DNA from: Nostoc sp. NIES-4103
GTDB lineage: Bacteria > Cyanobacteriota > Cyanobacteriia > Cyanobacteriales > Nostocaceae
DNA length: 64,000 nt
Direction: 5' to 3'
Assembly: GCF_002368335.1 (NCBI RefSeq)
Contig: NZ_AP018288.1
Location: forward strand, 7,373,752-7,437,751
Below, in pieces: positions 8,493-16,157 of this stretch. Under the pieces are notes generated by a model. That model was not told the DNA's origin and searched no databases. It saw only the letters and a program-made list of their open reading frames with translations. The stretch's first letter is position 1. Every line of letters starts with the position of its first letter. The position numbers and the translations under genes were made by a program.

Positions 8493-9314
8493 ATGTCAGA
8501 GGCAAGTCAAGGAAAAAGCGGAGATAATCACAAAAGAAGCATTCCTCTGTATATTGATCAGAGCGAACCCAAAATAAACGATCCAGGCTTATACGAATCT
8601 GATACAGTCTGGTATGGTTCTAATGAGATATCTGTTAAGTTACTTCAATGTCTTGAAGCGATGCGGGATCTCTCGCTTATTATGAACAGTCTAGCTAATT
8701 TCGACGACCCCACAACCCAGAAGCGATTAGTAAAGCAACTTTCATCCCCTCTCTACACAATGGTAAATTGCATTTGGAATATGTTTAATGAATTAGAAAG
8801 TAATGCTAAAAACTATAATTTACTAGCATCTACTCAGCATAAAGAAATTAAAAGAAAAAAGAATAAATTTCAAGAGGAAGTAATAAATAATGTAAGTGAC
8901 TGACGAAGTGTAAGAGACAAAATAGATTCACATATAGACAAAGTGGCAGTAATGAAGCCAGAAGATTACTGGCCAAAAGTAAATCTGTGTGATTTCTTAA
9001 AATTGATGCTAGGCTGCTTAGAGCAAATCCACTATTTACTTTCTCTGAATGTTTATGGATGGACAAGAGATAGTAGTCATCCTGACATATGGAGTTTAAT
9101 GAGTGTTGATGGTACGGTAGTTGATTTTTATATGCAAAATGGTAAACCTCATTCCATCATAAATGTAACTTTGGTAAAGTCGCCAAAATATGGTGTATCG
9201 AATGAGATTAAAGCCTTTGTTCGACTGTTTAATGAGGTGGCACGCAAATGTGAAGGCGTAGAATTGATAGAAATTTTAGAAAAGGATGACACAAAATTAC
9301 AGCAAGAAACATAA
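8493..9314 (+). pseudogene. Hypothetical gene interrupted by an in-frame UGA
   Basis: Two open frames, 8493-8903 (136 residues) and 8943-9314 (123 residues), are in the same phase. Between them only one codon is a stop, TGA at 8901-8903. Reading on gives RSVRDKIDSHIDKVAVMKPEDYW with no other interruption. The most economical reading is a single gene of 273 codons broken by one nonsense change. The first half has a helical, lysine-rich end (KEIKRKKNKF). The second half is a compact alpha/beta domain ending VELIEILEKDD. I recognise no family. The two halves could still be separate proteins if the second restarts at GTG or ATG near 8943-8952. Confidence 0.6.
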
Positions 9315-9370
9315 TACATAAACATTGTAGAAACGCAGTTAAACACTGTGTTGATGTCAGTGGCTACCTG

Positions 9371-9691
9371 ATGGGGAAGTACAATAGAGGCAATCCCTTT
9401 GCCCAAGTTATAGTGATGGACGGAACTACTGTAGAGAGACAAAAGCTAATTGAAGCAGTCAGCACCCTGCCTGATGAGGCTTTGCCTGAGCTTGCTAGTT
9501 TTGTTGACTATCTTCGCTACAAGTCAGATCATTTGAGACAACCTGACAGCAATGCTTCTGGTTTTTTACTTGCAATTGCAGGTTTGGGCAACTCTGGTCA
9601 AAACGATGTTTCAGAGCGAGACGAGGAAATTTTGCGTAATGAGATTGATCCTGTTTATGGTTGGAATCTCAAGCCGAGTAATCCTGCATGA
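9371..9691 (+). CDS. VapB-like antitoxin / DUF2281-type protein
   Basis: A 106-residue small acidic protein that overlaps the following PIN-domain gene by 4 bases (ATGA), the classical arrangement of antitoxin then toxin. The core VERQKLIEAVSTLPDEALPELASFVDYLRYKS is typical of small cyanobacterial antitoxins of the DUF2281 kind. The C-terminal part (DEEILRNEIDPVYGW) would bind and block the toxin. The ATG at 9416 (MDGTTVERQK) is an alternative start and fits relatives better in length. No clear ribosome binding site decides between them. Confidence 0.7.
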   Translation: MGKYNRGNPFAQVIVMDGTTVERQKLIEAVSTLPDEALPELASFVDYLRYKSDHLRQPDSNASGFLLAIAGLGNSGQNDVSERDEEILRNEIDPVYGWNLKPSNPA

Positions 9692-10101
9692 CAGCGATAC
9701 TTGACACCAGTTTCCTGTTTGCATTAACTGATGAGAGCGATCGTAACCATAGACTTGTGTTGGCTGCCGTTCAACGTGTGAATGAACCGTTAGTGCTACC
9801 TGTGGTTGTCTTGCCCGAAATCTGTTACCTGATAGCATCAAGATTAGGACATAGGGCAATGCGTCGTTTTGTGTCTAGCCTGACAACCAGTGCAGTCCAG
9901 ATTGAGCCGATTACTTCAGAGGATTTGGTGCGAATACATGAGGTTTTGGTGCAATATGCTGATAGCCAACTTGATTTTACAGATGCAGCAATCGTTGCCA
10001 TAGCTGAGAGGCTCAGGGTTACTCACATTTACACGCTTGACCGTCGAGATTTTTCGATTATTCGTCCAAGTCACTGCGATTATTTTGAGCTACTGCCTTG
10101 A
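9688..10101 (+). CDS. VapC-like PIN-domain toxin
   Basis: A PIN-domain ribonuclease of 137 residues, the toxin of a type II toxin-antitoxin pair. It should cut RNA (tRNA or mRNA) when freed from its antitoxin. Conserved acidic residues are visible: Asp in ILDTSFLFAL (residue 6), Glu in VVLPEICYL, Asp in LDFTDAAIVAIAERL, and Asp in TLDRRDF. The length is normal. Translation is probably coupled to the antitoxin through the 4-base overlap. The target cannot be told from the sequence. Confidence 0.85.
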   Translation: MTAILDTSFLFALTDESDRNHRLVLAAVQRVNEPLVLPVVVLPEICYLIASRLGHRAMRRFVSSLTTSAVQIEPITSEDLVRIHEVLVQYADSQLDFTDAAIVAIAERLRVTHIYTLDRRDFSIIRPSHCDYFELLP

Positions 10102-10135
10102 ACTGCCACCTAACAAAGCCCATGCACCCGACTGT

Positions 10136-10231
10136 ATCGAGGTTGTTGTTTAGCTTGGTGATGTGATTCGGATCATTTCAGCACGAAGGGCAAATCGATA
10201 TGAGCGGCAAAGATTTCAACAATATCTCTGA
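10136..10231 (+). pseudogene. BrnT toxin C-terminal remnant
   Basis: The frame reads IEVVV, a stop (TAG at 10151), then LGDVIRIISARRANRYERQ and ends at TGA 10229. The string IRIISARRA-x-RYER is the hallmark C-terminus of BrnT (DUF497) ribonuclease toxins. The N-terminal two thirds are missing and one codon is a stop, so this is a relic next to the intact VapBC pair. Confidence 0.65.
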
Positions 10232-10274
10232 TACTAACTGGGCAGCACTTGAAGCAATGGAAGATGCAGTATAA
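10200..10274 (+). pseudogene. BrnA antitoxin N-terminal remnant
   Basis: A 24-codon frame begins at ATG 10200, overlapping the BrnT remnant as brnA does in brnTA operons, and reads TNWAALEAMEDAV before TAA. T-x-W-x-x-LEAMED is typical of the BrnA N-terminus. The DNA-binding part is missing. It confirms the neighbouring relic as a former BrnT/BrnA module. Confidence 0.6.
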
Positions 10275-10333
10275 CAACCATTAGGTGGCTGAGGTTATCG
10301 GTAGTGGCTCCTCAGCACTTTGTTATATCAACC

Positions 10334-11251
10334 TCACTCTGAAGTAGTAAGCAACCTCCGAGCATGTGCTTGTTCGACGAAAGCCTTCACCTTTCGCAGA
10401 TATTTTATATCACCAACTGTAGCTGTATTGTTATGTTCTGCATCTGGAACTAAAAATAGGGTTTTTGGTTCCGAAGCCGCAGCATAAAGTTTTTCGCTCA
10501 TAAAAGACGGTATGGTAGAGTCAGCAGTACCGTGAATGAATAAAACTGGCAGCTTGAACTGTGGTACTTTTTTAATAGACTCAAACCGCTGAGTCAGCAA
10601 TAAATCGATGGGAAATATCCGAAACACGTTGCGATAAGCTATTACTTCTCGAATTGAAGTAAAAGAACTTTCTACAATCAATCCGGCTGCTTGATTCTGT
10701 TTGACTGCTAAATCAATAGCGATCGCGCCCCCAAGAGAATGTCCATAAAGAAAAATCTCGCTGGGTGAAATCTGTTGCTGTTGTACTAAGAAGTTCCAAG
10801 CTATCATGGCATCTTGATAAACGCGCATTTCATTAGGAAATCTGCCCTGAGCGCGTCCATAACCTCGATAATCAATCAATAAGACCGAAAATCCTAGTTG
10901 ATAAAACCGATTAGCATGAGATATATTGGCGCCAACATTGATAGCGTTTCCGTGCAGATACAACAACACTTTGGCATCGGGTTGGTTGTTTTGTATCCAC
11001 CAACCGTGAATGTACTCCACTTTACCTGATTTGACCCACACAGGCAGGTAAACCTCTTCGTATGGGAGATTAAACAACTCTGGTGTCTTTTCAATGACAC
11101 GGGAGGGATAAAAGATCAACCGAGGTTGCTGAATAAACAGAAATAGACAAATCGCCAAGTAAGCGATCGCTACAACTATCCCTACCAAAAGTAGCAGTTG
11201 CAACCATAATTGTGTTGCGATTTGCAGTTTGGGTACTGTCATCCAATACAT
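10334..11251 (-). CDS. Membrane-anchored alpha/beta hydrolase
   Basis: A 305-residue serine hydrolase of the ABHD13/BEM46-like group. A membrane helix (about residues 16-42, LQLLLLVGIVVAIAYLAICLF) precedes the hydrolase fold. Visible elements are the oxyanion region YLHGNAINVG, IDYRGYGRAQG, the nucleophile serine in GHSLGGA, the acid in HGTADSTIP and the base His in AEHNN, so the triad is complete. The substrate is unknown (an ester or acyl chain is likely). The gene is alone, divergent from the RodZ-like gene with a shared 176-bp promoter region. Confidence 0.85.
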   Translation of the reverse strand: MYWMTVPKLQIATQLWLQLLLLVGIVVAIAYLAICLFLFIQQPRLIFYPSRVIEKTPELFNLPYEEVYLPVWVKSGKVEYIHGWWIQNNQPDAKVLLYLHGNAINVGANISHANRFYQLGFSVLLIDYRGYGRAQGRFPNEMRVYQDAMIAWNFLVQQQQISPSEIFLYGHSLGGAIAIDLAVKQNQAAGLIVESSFTSIREVIAYRNVFRIFPIDLLLTQRFESIKKVPQFKLPVLFIHGTADSTIPSFMSEKLYAAASEPKTLFLVPDAEHNNTATVGDIKYLRKVKAFVEQAHARRLLTTSE

Positions 11252-11427
11252 TTTATACTTTTATCAGTATTGATAAATATGGTAATTATCTACTAACCAA
11301 GCAAGGTTAGTGATTTCAATTTAAAATTAAACTGATCAAAATAATTTGCTATTTTAGTAACAATATTGACCTTACTTAAGTATTATAACTGCACCAATGT
11401 AACATTAGTCAAGATTAGGAGAAAATT

Positions 11428-12282
11428 GTGAAGCTTTTAAATGAAGCTCAAGTTGAGCAACTGAAGGAAATAAGTAATTATTTACTACAAGTAAGACAAG
11501 AGAAATCTATACGTATAGAAGAAGTAGCTGCTAAAACACATATTCGACTCGCTTTCTTAAAAGCTTTAGAAGCAGGTGAATTTGAAGAATTACCTGAGCC
11601 TGTTTACGTTCAAGGATTCATCCGTCGCTATGCAGATGTTTTAGGGCTGGATGGTGCTGCTTTAGCAAACACTTTTACAGTTAATATTATTCCTTCAGAA
11701 CCCAATATCAGTGCCAACAATGAGAGTCAAAAGTTAGACATCAAACCAAAGATACATATACCTCTTTTCGTACCCTACATCCTATTATTAGTGCTTGCTT
11801 CTATCGGACTCATCTATGTACTCAACCCCAAACTGATAGTCGAATCGTTTGCTAAGCAACTGAATCGAGTATCTATTTCCCAACAAAAAACAGCACCATC
11901 ACCTGTAAGTTCGTCACCTCCAGTCGCACCCGTGACGCAGCAACCAAACTCAGTAACTACTCCCCAACAAGAAACATTACCATCACCCACGCCTTCATTG
12001 GCTACAGCACCTCCTCCAAGCACAATCAATCAGAATGTTGAAGTCACTTTAGACCTTCAAGATACATCATGGTTAAGAGTGAAAGTGGATGGTAAAACTG
12101 AATTCGAGGGAGACTTAAAAAAGGGAGAACGAAGAACTTGGACAGCTAAAAAACAGTTGATTGTGCGTGCTGGTAATGCAGGTGCTGTTTTAATTAGTGT
12201 TAACAAGCAACAAGCAACACCTTTAGGGAATCAAGGTGCTGTTAAGGAGGTTACATTCACTCCAGAAGTTAATGGTCAGTAG
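11428..12282 (+). CDS. RodZ-like protein (HTH, membrane helix, DUF4115)
   Basis: A 284-residue cytoskeleton-linked membrane protein resembling RodZ. It has an N-terminal helix-turn-helix of the HTH_25 type (residues about 10-80, with RQEKSIRIEEVAAKTHIRLAFLKALE and YVQGFIRRYADVLGLD), a single membrane helix (about 111-132), a proline- and serine-rich linker (about 155-205) and a C-terminal DUF4115 domain (EVTLDLQDTSWLRVKVDGK). RodZ couples MreB filaments to the cell-wall machinery. The start is GTG, with TAGGAG 7 bases upstream. E. coli RodZ has 337 residues, so this is a short version. Confidence 0.8.
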   Translation: MKLLNEAQVEQLKEISNYLLQVRQEKSIRIEEVAAKTHIRLAFLKALEAGEFEELPEPVYVQGFIRRYADVLGLDGAALANTFTVNIIPSEPNISANNESQKLDIKPKIHIPLFVPYILLLVLASIGLIYVLNPKLIVESFAKQLNRVSISQQKTAPSPVSSSPPVAPVTQQPNSVTTPQQETLPSPTPSLATAPPPSTINQNVEVTLDLQDTSWLRVKVDGKTEFEGDLKKGERRTWTAKKQLIVRAGNAGAVLISVNKQQATPLGNQGAVKEVTFTPEVNGQ

Positions 12283-12283
12283 T

Positions 12284-12350
12284 CATTTGTCATTTGTCAT
12301 TTGTTATTCTCCCTCATCTCCCTCATCCCCCTCATCTCCCTCATCTCCCC
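12284..12350. repeat. STRR: CATTTGT and CTCCCTCAT runs
   Basis: Three copies of CATTTGT are followed by four to five copies of a CTCCCTCAT / CCCCCTCAT repeat. The same C-rich repeat occurs inside the coding sequences of ppc (28029-28080) and of a glycosyltransferase (37667-37733). Confidence 0.75.
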
Positions 12351-12374
12351 TGCTCAACTTAGCACTCACCAGTT

Positions 12375-13835
12375 TTAAGAAAGCTGTGGCTGACGCAAAT
12401 GCCAACTAGTAGATTGCTCGTAGGTGTAAGCTACCTGAAGTAATTGGTCTTCCCGTAGCACTTTGCCAATCAGCTGTAATCCAATTGGTAGACCGTTGTT
12501 GTCAAAACCACAGGGTACGCTTATACCTGGTAAACCAGCAAGATTTACGGGAATTGTCATCAAGTCAAGTAAGTACATACTCAAGGGGTCAGTATTTTTT
12601 TCCCCTGCTTTAAAAGCTGTGGTGGGAACCGTAGGACAGGCTAAAATATCGACTTTCTTAAAAGCTCTTTCAAAGTCTTGCTTAATCAAGGTACGGACTT
12701 TTTGGGCTTTCAGGTAGTAGGCATCATAATAACCCGCAGAAAGGGCATAGGTGCCAATCATAATTCGGCGTTTGACTTCTGGGCCAAAACCCTCGGCACG
12801 GGTACGATTGTACATTGACAGTAGATTGTCTGCACCAGGAGCGCGATAACCGTATTTCACGCCATCGTAACGAGCTAAGTTAGCTGATGCTTCTGAGGGA
12901 GCAATGATATAGTAGCTGGGTACACCGTAACGGAAGTTGGGACAGGAAATTATATGAATTTCGGCTCCCAAACTTTGCAATTGATCAATTGCTTTGGTAA
13001 CAGCTTGTTCTACAGCAGAGTCTAAACCTTCACCAAAAGTTTCTTTGATAATCCCAATTCGCAACTTACCTCTGGCTTTGAAATCTGGTCTTAAACTAGC
13101 GGCGTAGTCGGGAATTTTAACTTTGAGGCTAGTGGAATCTTTGGGGTCGTAACCTGCGATCGCATTTAATAATATAGCCACATCTTCTACTGTGCGTCCA
13201 AATGGGCCAATTTGATCCAAAGATGAAGCGAAAGCCACTAAGCCGTAACGCGAAACTAATCCATAAGTCGGTTTTATCCCCACAACTCCACAAAAAGATG
13301 CAGGTTGTCTAATAGAACCACCAGTGTCTGAACCAATGGAAACTACACATTCTTGGGCCGCCACCGCCGCAGCAGAACCCCCAGAAGAACCACCAGGAAC
13401 CCGTGATAAATCCCACGGATTTCCTGTAACTTGGTAAGCAGAGTTTTCTGTGGAACCACCCATTGCAAACTCATCTAAGTTGGTTTTGCCTACCGTCACC
13501 GCGCCCACATCTAGTAGTTTTTGTGTCACCGTGGATTCATAGGGCGGCACAAAATTTTCTAAAATCCGGGAGGCGCAAGTGGTGGGAATTCCTTTGGTAC
13601 ACAGATTATCTTTAATGCCAATGGGGATACCTGCTAGTAGTCCAATTTCTTCTCCAGCAGCGATTTTTGCATCTACAGCACGAGCCTGTTCTAACGCCTG
13701 TTGTGCTGTCACATGCAAGAAACTGTGTAATTTTGGCTCTAACGCTTGAATGCGGTCTAAAGCTTCTTGTGTTATTTCAACGGCAGAACGTTCTTTTTTG
13801 GTTAGCTGTTCGTGCAACTCGCGGATGGATGCCAT
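12375..13835 (-). CDS. gatA: Glu-tRNA(Gln)/Asp-tRNA(Asn) amidotransferase subunit A
   Basis: The amidase subunit of GatCAB. It releases ammonia from glutamine and feeds it to GatB, which converts misacylated Glu-tRNA(Gln) to Gln-tRNA(Gln). The 486 residues match the family. The amidase triad is visible: Lys in GIKDNLCTKG, and the two serines in GSDTGGSIRQP and in PGGSSGGSAAA. The ATG at 13835 gives MASIRELHEQL, as expected. gatB and gatC are not adjacent, which is common in cyanobacteria. A microsatellite lies upstream. Confidence 0.96.
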   Translation of the reverse strand: MASIRELHEQLTKKERSAVEITQEALDRIQALEPKLHSFLHVTAQQALEQARAVDAKIAAGEEIGLLAGIPIGIKDNLCTKGIPTTCASRILENFVPPYESTVTQKLLDVGAVTVGKTNLDEFAMGGSTENSAYQVTGNPWDLSRVPGGSSGGSAAAVAAQECVVSIGSDTGGSIRQPASFCGVVGIKPTYGLVSRYGLVAFASSLDQIGPFGRTVEDVAILLNAIAGYDPKDSTSLKVKIPDYAASLRPDFKARGKLRIGIIKETFGEGLDSAVEQAVTKAIDQLQSLGAEIHIISCPNFRYGVPSYYIIAPSEASANLARYDGVKYGYRAPGADNLLSMYNRTRAEGFGPEVKRRIMIGTYALSAGYYDAYYLKAQKVRTLIKQDFERAFKKVDILACPTVPTTAFKAGEKNTDPLSMYLLDLMTIPVNLAGLPGISVPCGFDNNGLPIGLQLIGKVLREDQLLQVAYTYEQSTSWHLRQPQLS

Positions 13836-13884
13836 GATTGCTCTCTTTGTGACTCAAGTCATTGATTTTAGTACATATTAAAGG

Positions 13885-13984
13885 TGAATGGGTAATTGGG
13901 AATTGGGAATTGGGTATGGGGCATTGGGCATTGGGCATGGGGCATTGGGCATTGGGCATGGGGCATTGGGCATGGGGCATTGTG
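13885..13984. repeat. STRR: GGGCATT / GGGCATG tandem array
   Basis: About 100 bp of 7-bp units (GGGCATT, GGGCATG, and GGGAATT at the left end). Open frames of 60-70 codons in it on both strands are products of the repeat and not genes. Confidence 0.85.
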
Positions 13985-14108
13985 TTTTATTCTCTTGTCG
14001 CTGATTTTGGTTATTCTCGTGTCAAAGGATAGTAATATTCGTTTGGCAGTAGAGTTTGTATTATCAGCATTGCTTGGCACATAATTATACTTATTCTATC
14101 GATTCAGT

Positions 14109-14238
14109 ACTTATGCAACTGGCACACTAAATAAAGGCTAAGATTGTCAACAGTCCAAAGTCAATTGTCAAAAATCAAGCTTTTTTGAACTATTGACTAT
14201 TGACAGCCTCAACTCAAAATTTATGACTTTTATGTAAG
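14109..14238. mobile_element. 130-bp MITE-like element, intact copy
   Basis: It runs from ACTTATGCAACTGGCA to TGACTTTTATGTAAG, whose ends are imperfect inverted repeats. A second copy at 62625-63095 matches along both halves but is split by an insertion of about 347 bp. Dispersal of the unit with inverted ends and no gene suggests a small non-autonomous transposable element. Confidence 0.55.
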
Positions 14239-14416
14239 AAGATGTTTGAAAAGTCATAACTGATGTATTAAATATTTTTTTACCCCACCCTAACCCTCCC
14301 CTTGTAAAGGAGAGGGAACTAGATTTTCCAGTTTCCCCCCTTGATAAGGGGGGATTAAGGGGGGTAAAAATTACAGCTAACTACTGTTAAAACGACCTCT
14401 AAGAACTAAATATTAA
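14239..14416. other. Intergenic region with C/G-rich paired arms
   Basis: Around 14277-14370 the segments TTTTTACCCC and GGGGTAAAAA are inverted, and internal blocks (CCCTCCCCTTG with GGAGAGGGAA, and CCCCCCTT with AAGGGGGG) pair as well. It is a folded repeat, not a gene. It lies just upstream of the dnaE C-half, so the dnaE promoter must be within or after it. Confidence 0.4.
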
Positions 14417-14452
14417 TTGATTTTACAAAATTTGTTTTGGAGTTTGGGAAAG

Positions 14453-15826
14453 ATGATTAAAATAATTTCTCGTCAATATGTAGGCACAGAAAATGTTTAT
14501 GATATTGGGGTTGAGCGTGACCATAATTTCGCTATTAAAAATGGTTTGGTAGCTTCTAATTGTTTTAATAAATCCCATTCAACTGCCTATGGTTATGTTA
14601 CTTACCAAACTGCATATTTAAAAGCTAATTATCCATTAGAATACATGGCGGCGCTGTTGACGGCTAACAGTGGTGATACCGATAAAGTGCAGAAATATAT
14701 TAATAACTGCATGAGTATGGGTATTCAAATAGAACCGCCAGATATTAATCGTTCTGGGCTAGATTTTACCCCAGTGGCGGGCAAGATTTTGTTTGGATTT
14801 TCAGCAGTGCGGAATGTGGGACAGAATGCGATCGCCTGTATTTTGTCAGCCAGAGATGAGGGAGGGGAGTTTACATCACTTGCCAATTTCTGCGATCGCG
14901 TTGATCTGCGTGCTGTTAACCGCCGAACTTTAGAGTCTTTAATTTCCTGTGGAGCTTTTGACAAACTCGAAGCTAATCGCCATCAGTTAATCAAAGACCT
15001 CGAACTGGTGTATGAGTGGGCGCAATCTCGTGCTAGAGATCGAGCAATTGGTCAAGGAAACCTCTTTGATTTATTAGGCGGATTTTCTAATACTAATAAT
15101 CAAACAAAAAATGATACTTATGATTCTGCCCCCAAAGCTCAGCCTGTGCCTGATTTTCTTCCACAAGACAAGTTGCGAATGGAAAAAGAATTGTTGGGGT
15201 TGTATGTATCAGACCATCCGCTAAAATCATTAAATCCAACAGCAAAACTTTTAAACCCGATTAACCTTTCACAACTTAGCGAACAAAGGGAAGATACAAA
15301 GCTTTGTGCGGTTGTCATGCTGAATTTTGTCAAAAAAGTGATGACCAAGAAAGGTGATGCAATGGCTATTTTGCAAATTGAAGATTTAACTGCACAATCG
15401 GAGGCAGTAGTATTTCCTAAAACCTATGAACGGATCAGTTCCATACTCGCAGTTGATACCAGATTAATTATTTGGGGAAAAGTAGACCGCAGAGACGATC
15501 AAACTCAATTGATAGTTGAAGATGCAGAACCAGTGGAAACAGTACAAATGGTGATGGTGGAACTTCATCCCCAAGATGTAGCTGACATCAGCAAACTGGA
15601 TTACTTGAAAAGCATTTTACAAGAACATACAGGAGATAAAGAAAAAGCTAAAATGCCAGTGATTGGCATTGTGCAAAATGAAAACTCCCGCAAATTAGTT
15701 CGTTTAGGTTGGCAATTTTGCGTGCAAGATTCTGGAAGAACTGTTCATGCTCTAAAAAAGGCTAGTTTTAATGCTGATTTAAAACCCTTGATTAACGTGA
15801 ATTCGACAGAATTAAAAATGACATGA
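14453..15826 (+). CDS. dnaE: DNA polymerase III alpha subunit, C-terminal half with split intein (Int-C)
   Basis: This encodes the C-terminal part of the replicative polymerase, fused behind a split-intein C fragment. The first 36 residues begin MIKIISRQYVG and include VYDIGVERDHNF, ending GLVASN: the DnaE intein C-fragment with the terminal Asn. The next residue is the Cys+1 nucleophile of CFNKSH, where the extein resumes. The product therefore joins in trans with an N-half encoded elsewhere in the genome. About 421 extein residues follow, with the HhH-type and OB-fold (LCAVVMLNFVKKVMTKKGDAMAILQIEDLT) regions. I chose the ATG at 14453 since Int-C starts MIKI. The frame is open 36 bases further upstream. 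Confidence 0.95.
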   Translation: MIKIISRQYVGTENVYDIGVERDHNFAIKNGLVASNCFNKSHSTAYGYVTYQTAYLKANYPLEYMAALLTANSGDTDKVQKYINNCMSMGIQIEPPDINRSGLDFTPVAGKILFGFSAVRNVGQNAIACILSARDEGGEFTSLANFCDRVDLRAVNRRTLESLISCGAFDKLEANRHQLIKDLELVYEWAQSRARDRAIGQGNLFDLLGGFSNTNNQTKNDTYDSAPKAQPVPDFLPQDKLRMEKELLGLYVSDHPLKSLNPTAKLLNPINLSQLSEQREDTKLCAVVMLNFVKKVMTKKGDAMAILQIEDLTAQSEAVVFPKTYERISSILAVDTRLIIWGKVDRRDDQTQLIVEDAEPVETVQMVMVELHPQDVADISKLDYLKSILQEHTGDKEKAKMPVIGIVQNENSRKLVRLGWQFCVQDSGRTVHALKKASFNADLKPLINVNSTELKMT

Positions 15827-15893
15827 GGTAATGCAGAGCAATCTATACCGTCTATCAGATTAAATAAAACGTTTAATGAGTAATTGGAAAATG

Positions 15894-15916
15894 TAGGGAG
15901 TAAGTGGAATTTCAAG
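15894..15916. repeat. Detached, partial CRISPR repeat
   Basis: TAGGGAGTAAGTGGAATTTC plus AAG matches the 3' 23 bases of the leader-distal CRISPR repeat variant at 22 of 23 positions. It lies 241 bp before the first repeat of the array, on the other side of the small gene at 15927-16130. Confidence 0.65.
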
Positions 15917-15926
15917 GATTGAGCCA

Positions 15927-16130
15927 TTATTCAGATCGTTCAATGGGAGTGAGATGACCATCTTGATGGCGGTGATATAACTTTCCGGCTTCATCAACTT
16001 CTATAGTTGCTATGCCTGATGAATGCATTCGTGCGATCGCATCTTGAACTGCTTTTTGAGCTAAAAGCCCTATTTGTTGAGGGGTCAGTTCCTCTAAACT
16101 TTTTTGAGAAATTTCGTTGTAATTATTCAT
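15927..16130 (-). CDS. Small hypothetical protein between CRISPR repeats
   Basis: A 67-residue soluble protein that I do not recognise. The start MNNYNEISQKSLEELTPQQI is helical and polar. The second half has a strand-like segment IATIEVDEAGKLYHRHQDGH. The gene lies between the detached repeat fragment (15894-15916) and the first CRISPR repeat at 16158, in the direction opposite to dnaE. It has no clear ribosome binding site. It may be a real small gene or a chance frame. Codon use looks like that of the neighbours. Confidence 0.5.
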   Translation of the reverse strand: MNNYNEISQKSLEELTPQQIGLLAQKAVQDAIARMHSSGIATIEVDEAGKLYHRHQDGHLTPIERSE

Positions 16131-16157
16131 AAAGCTAACACCGCATCATCAACACAT

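Noticed and set aside
10102..10333. A functional BrnT/BrnA pair
   Set aside because: Only the C-terminus of BrnT and the N-terminus of BrnA remain, with an internal stop.
13777..14084. Open frames on both strands with MPHAQCP-type repeats
   Set aside because: They are translations of the GGGCATT tandem repeat and have no independent coding evidence.
14417..14452. Upstream extension of the dnaE C-half
   Set aside because: The Int-C fragment starts at MIKI in all DnaE split inteins I know of, so the ATG at 14453 is preferred.
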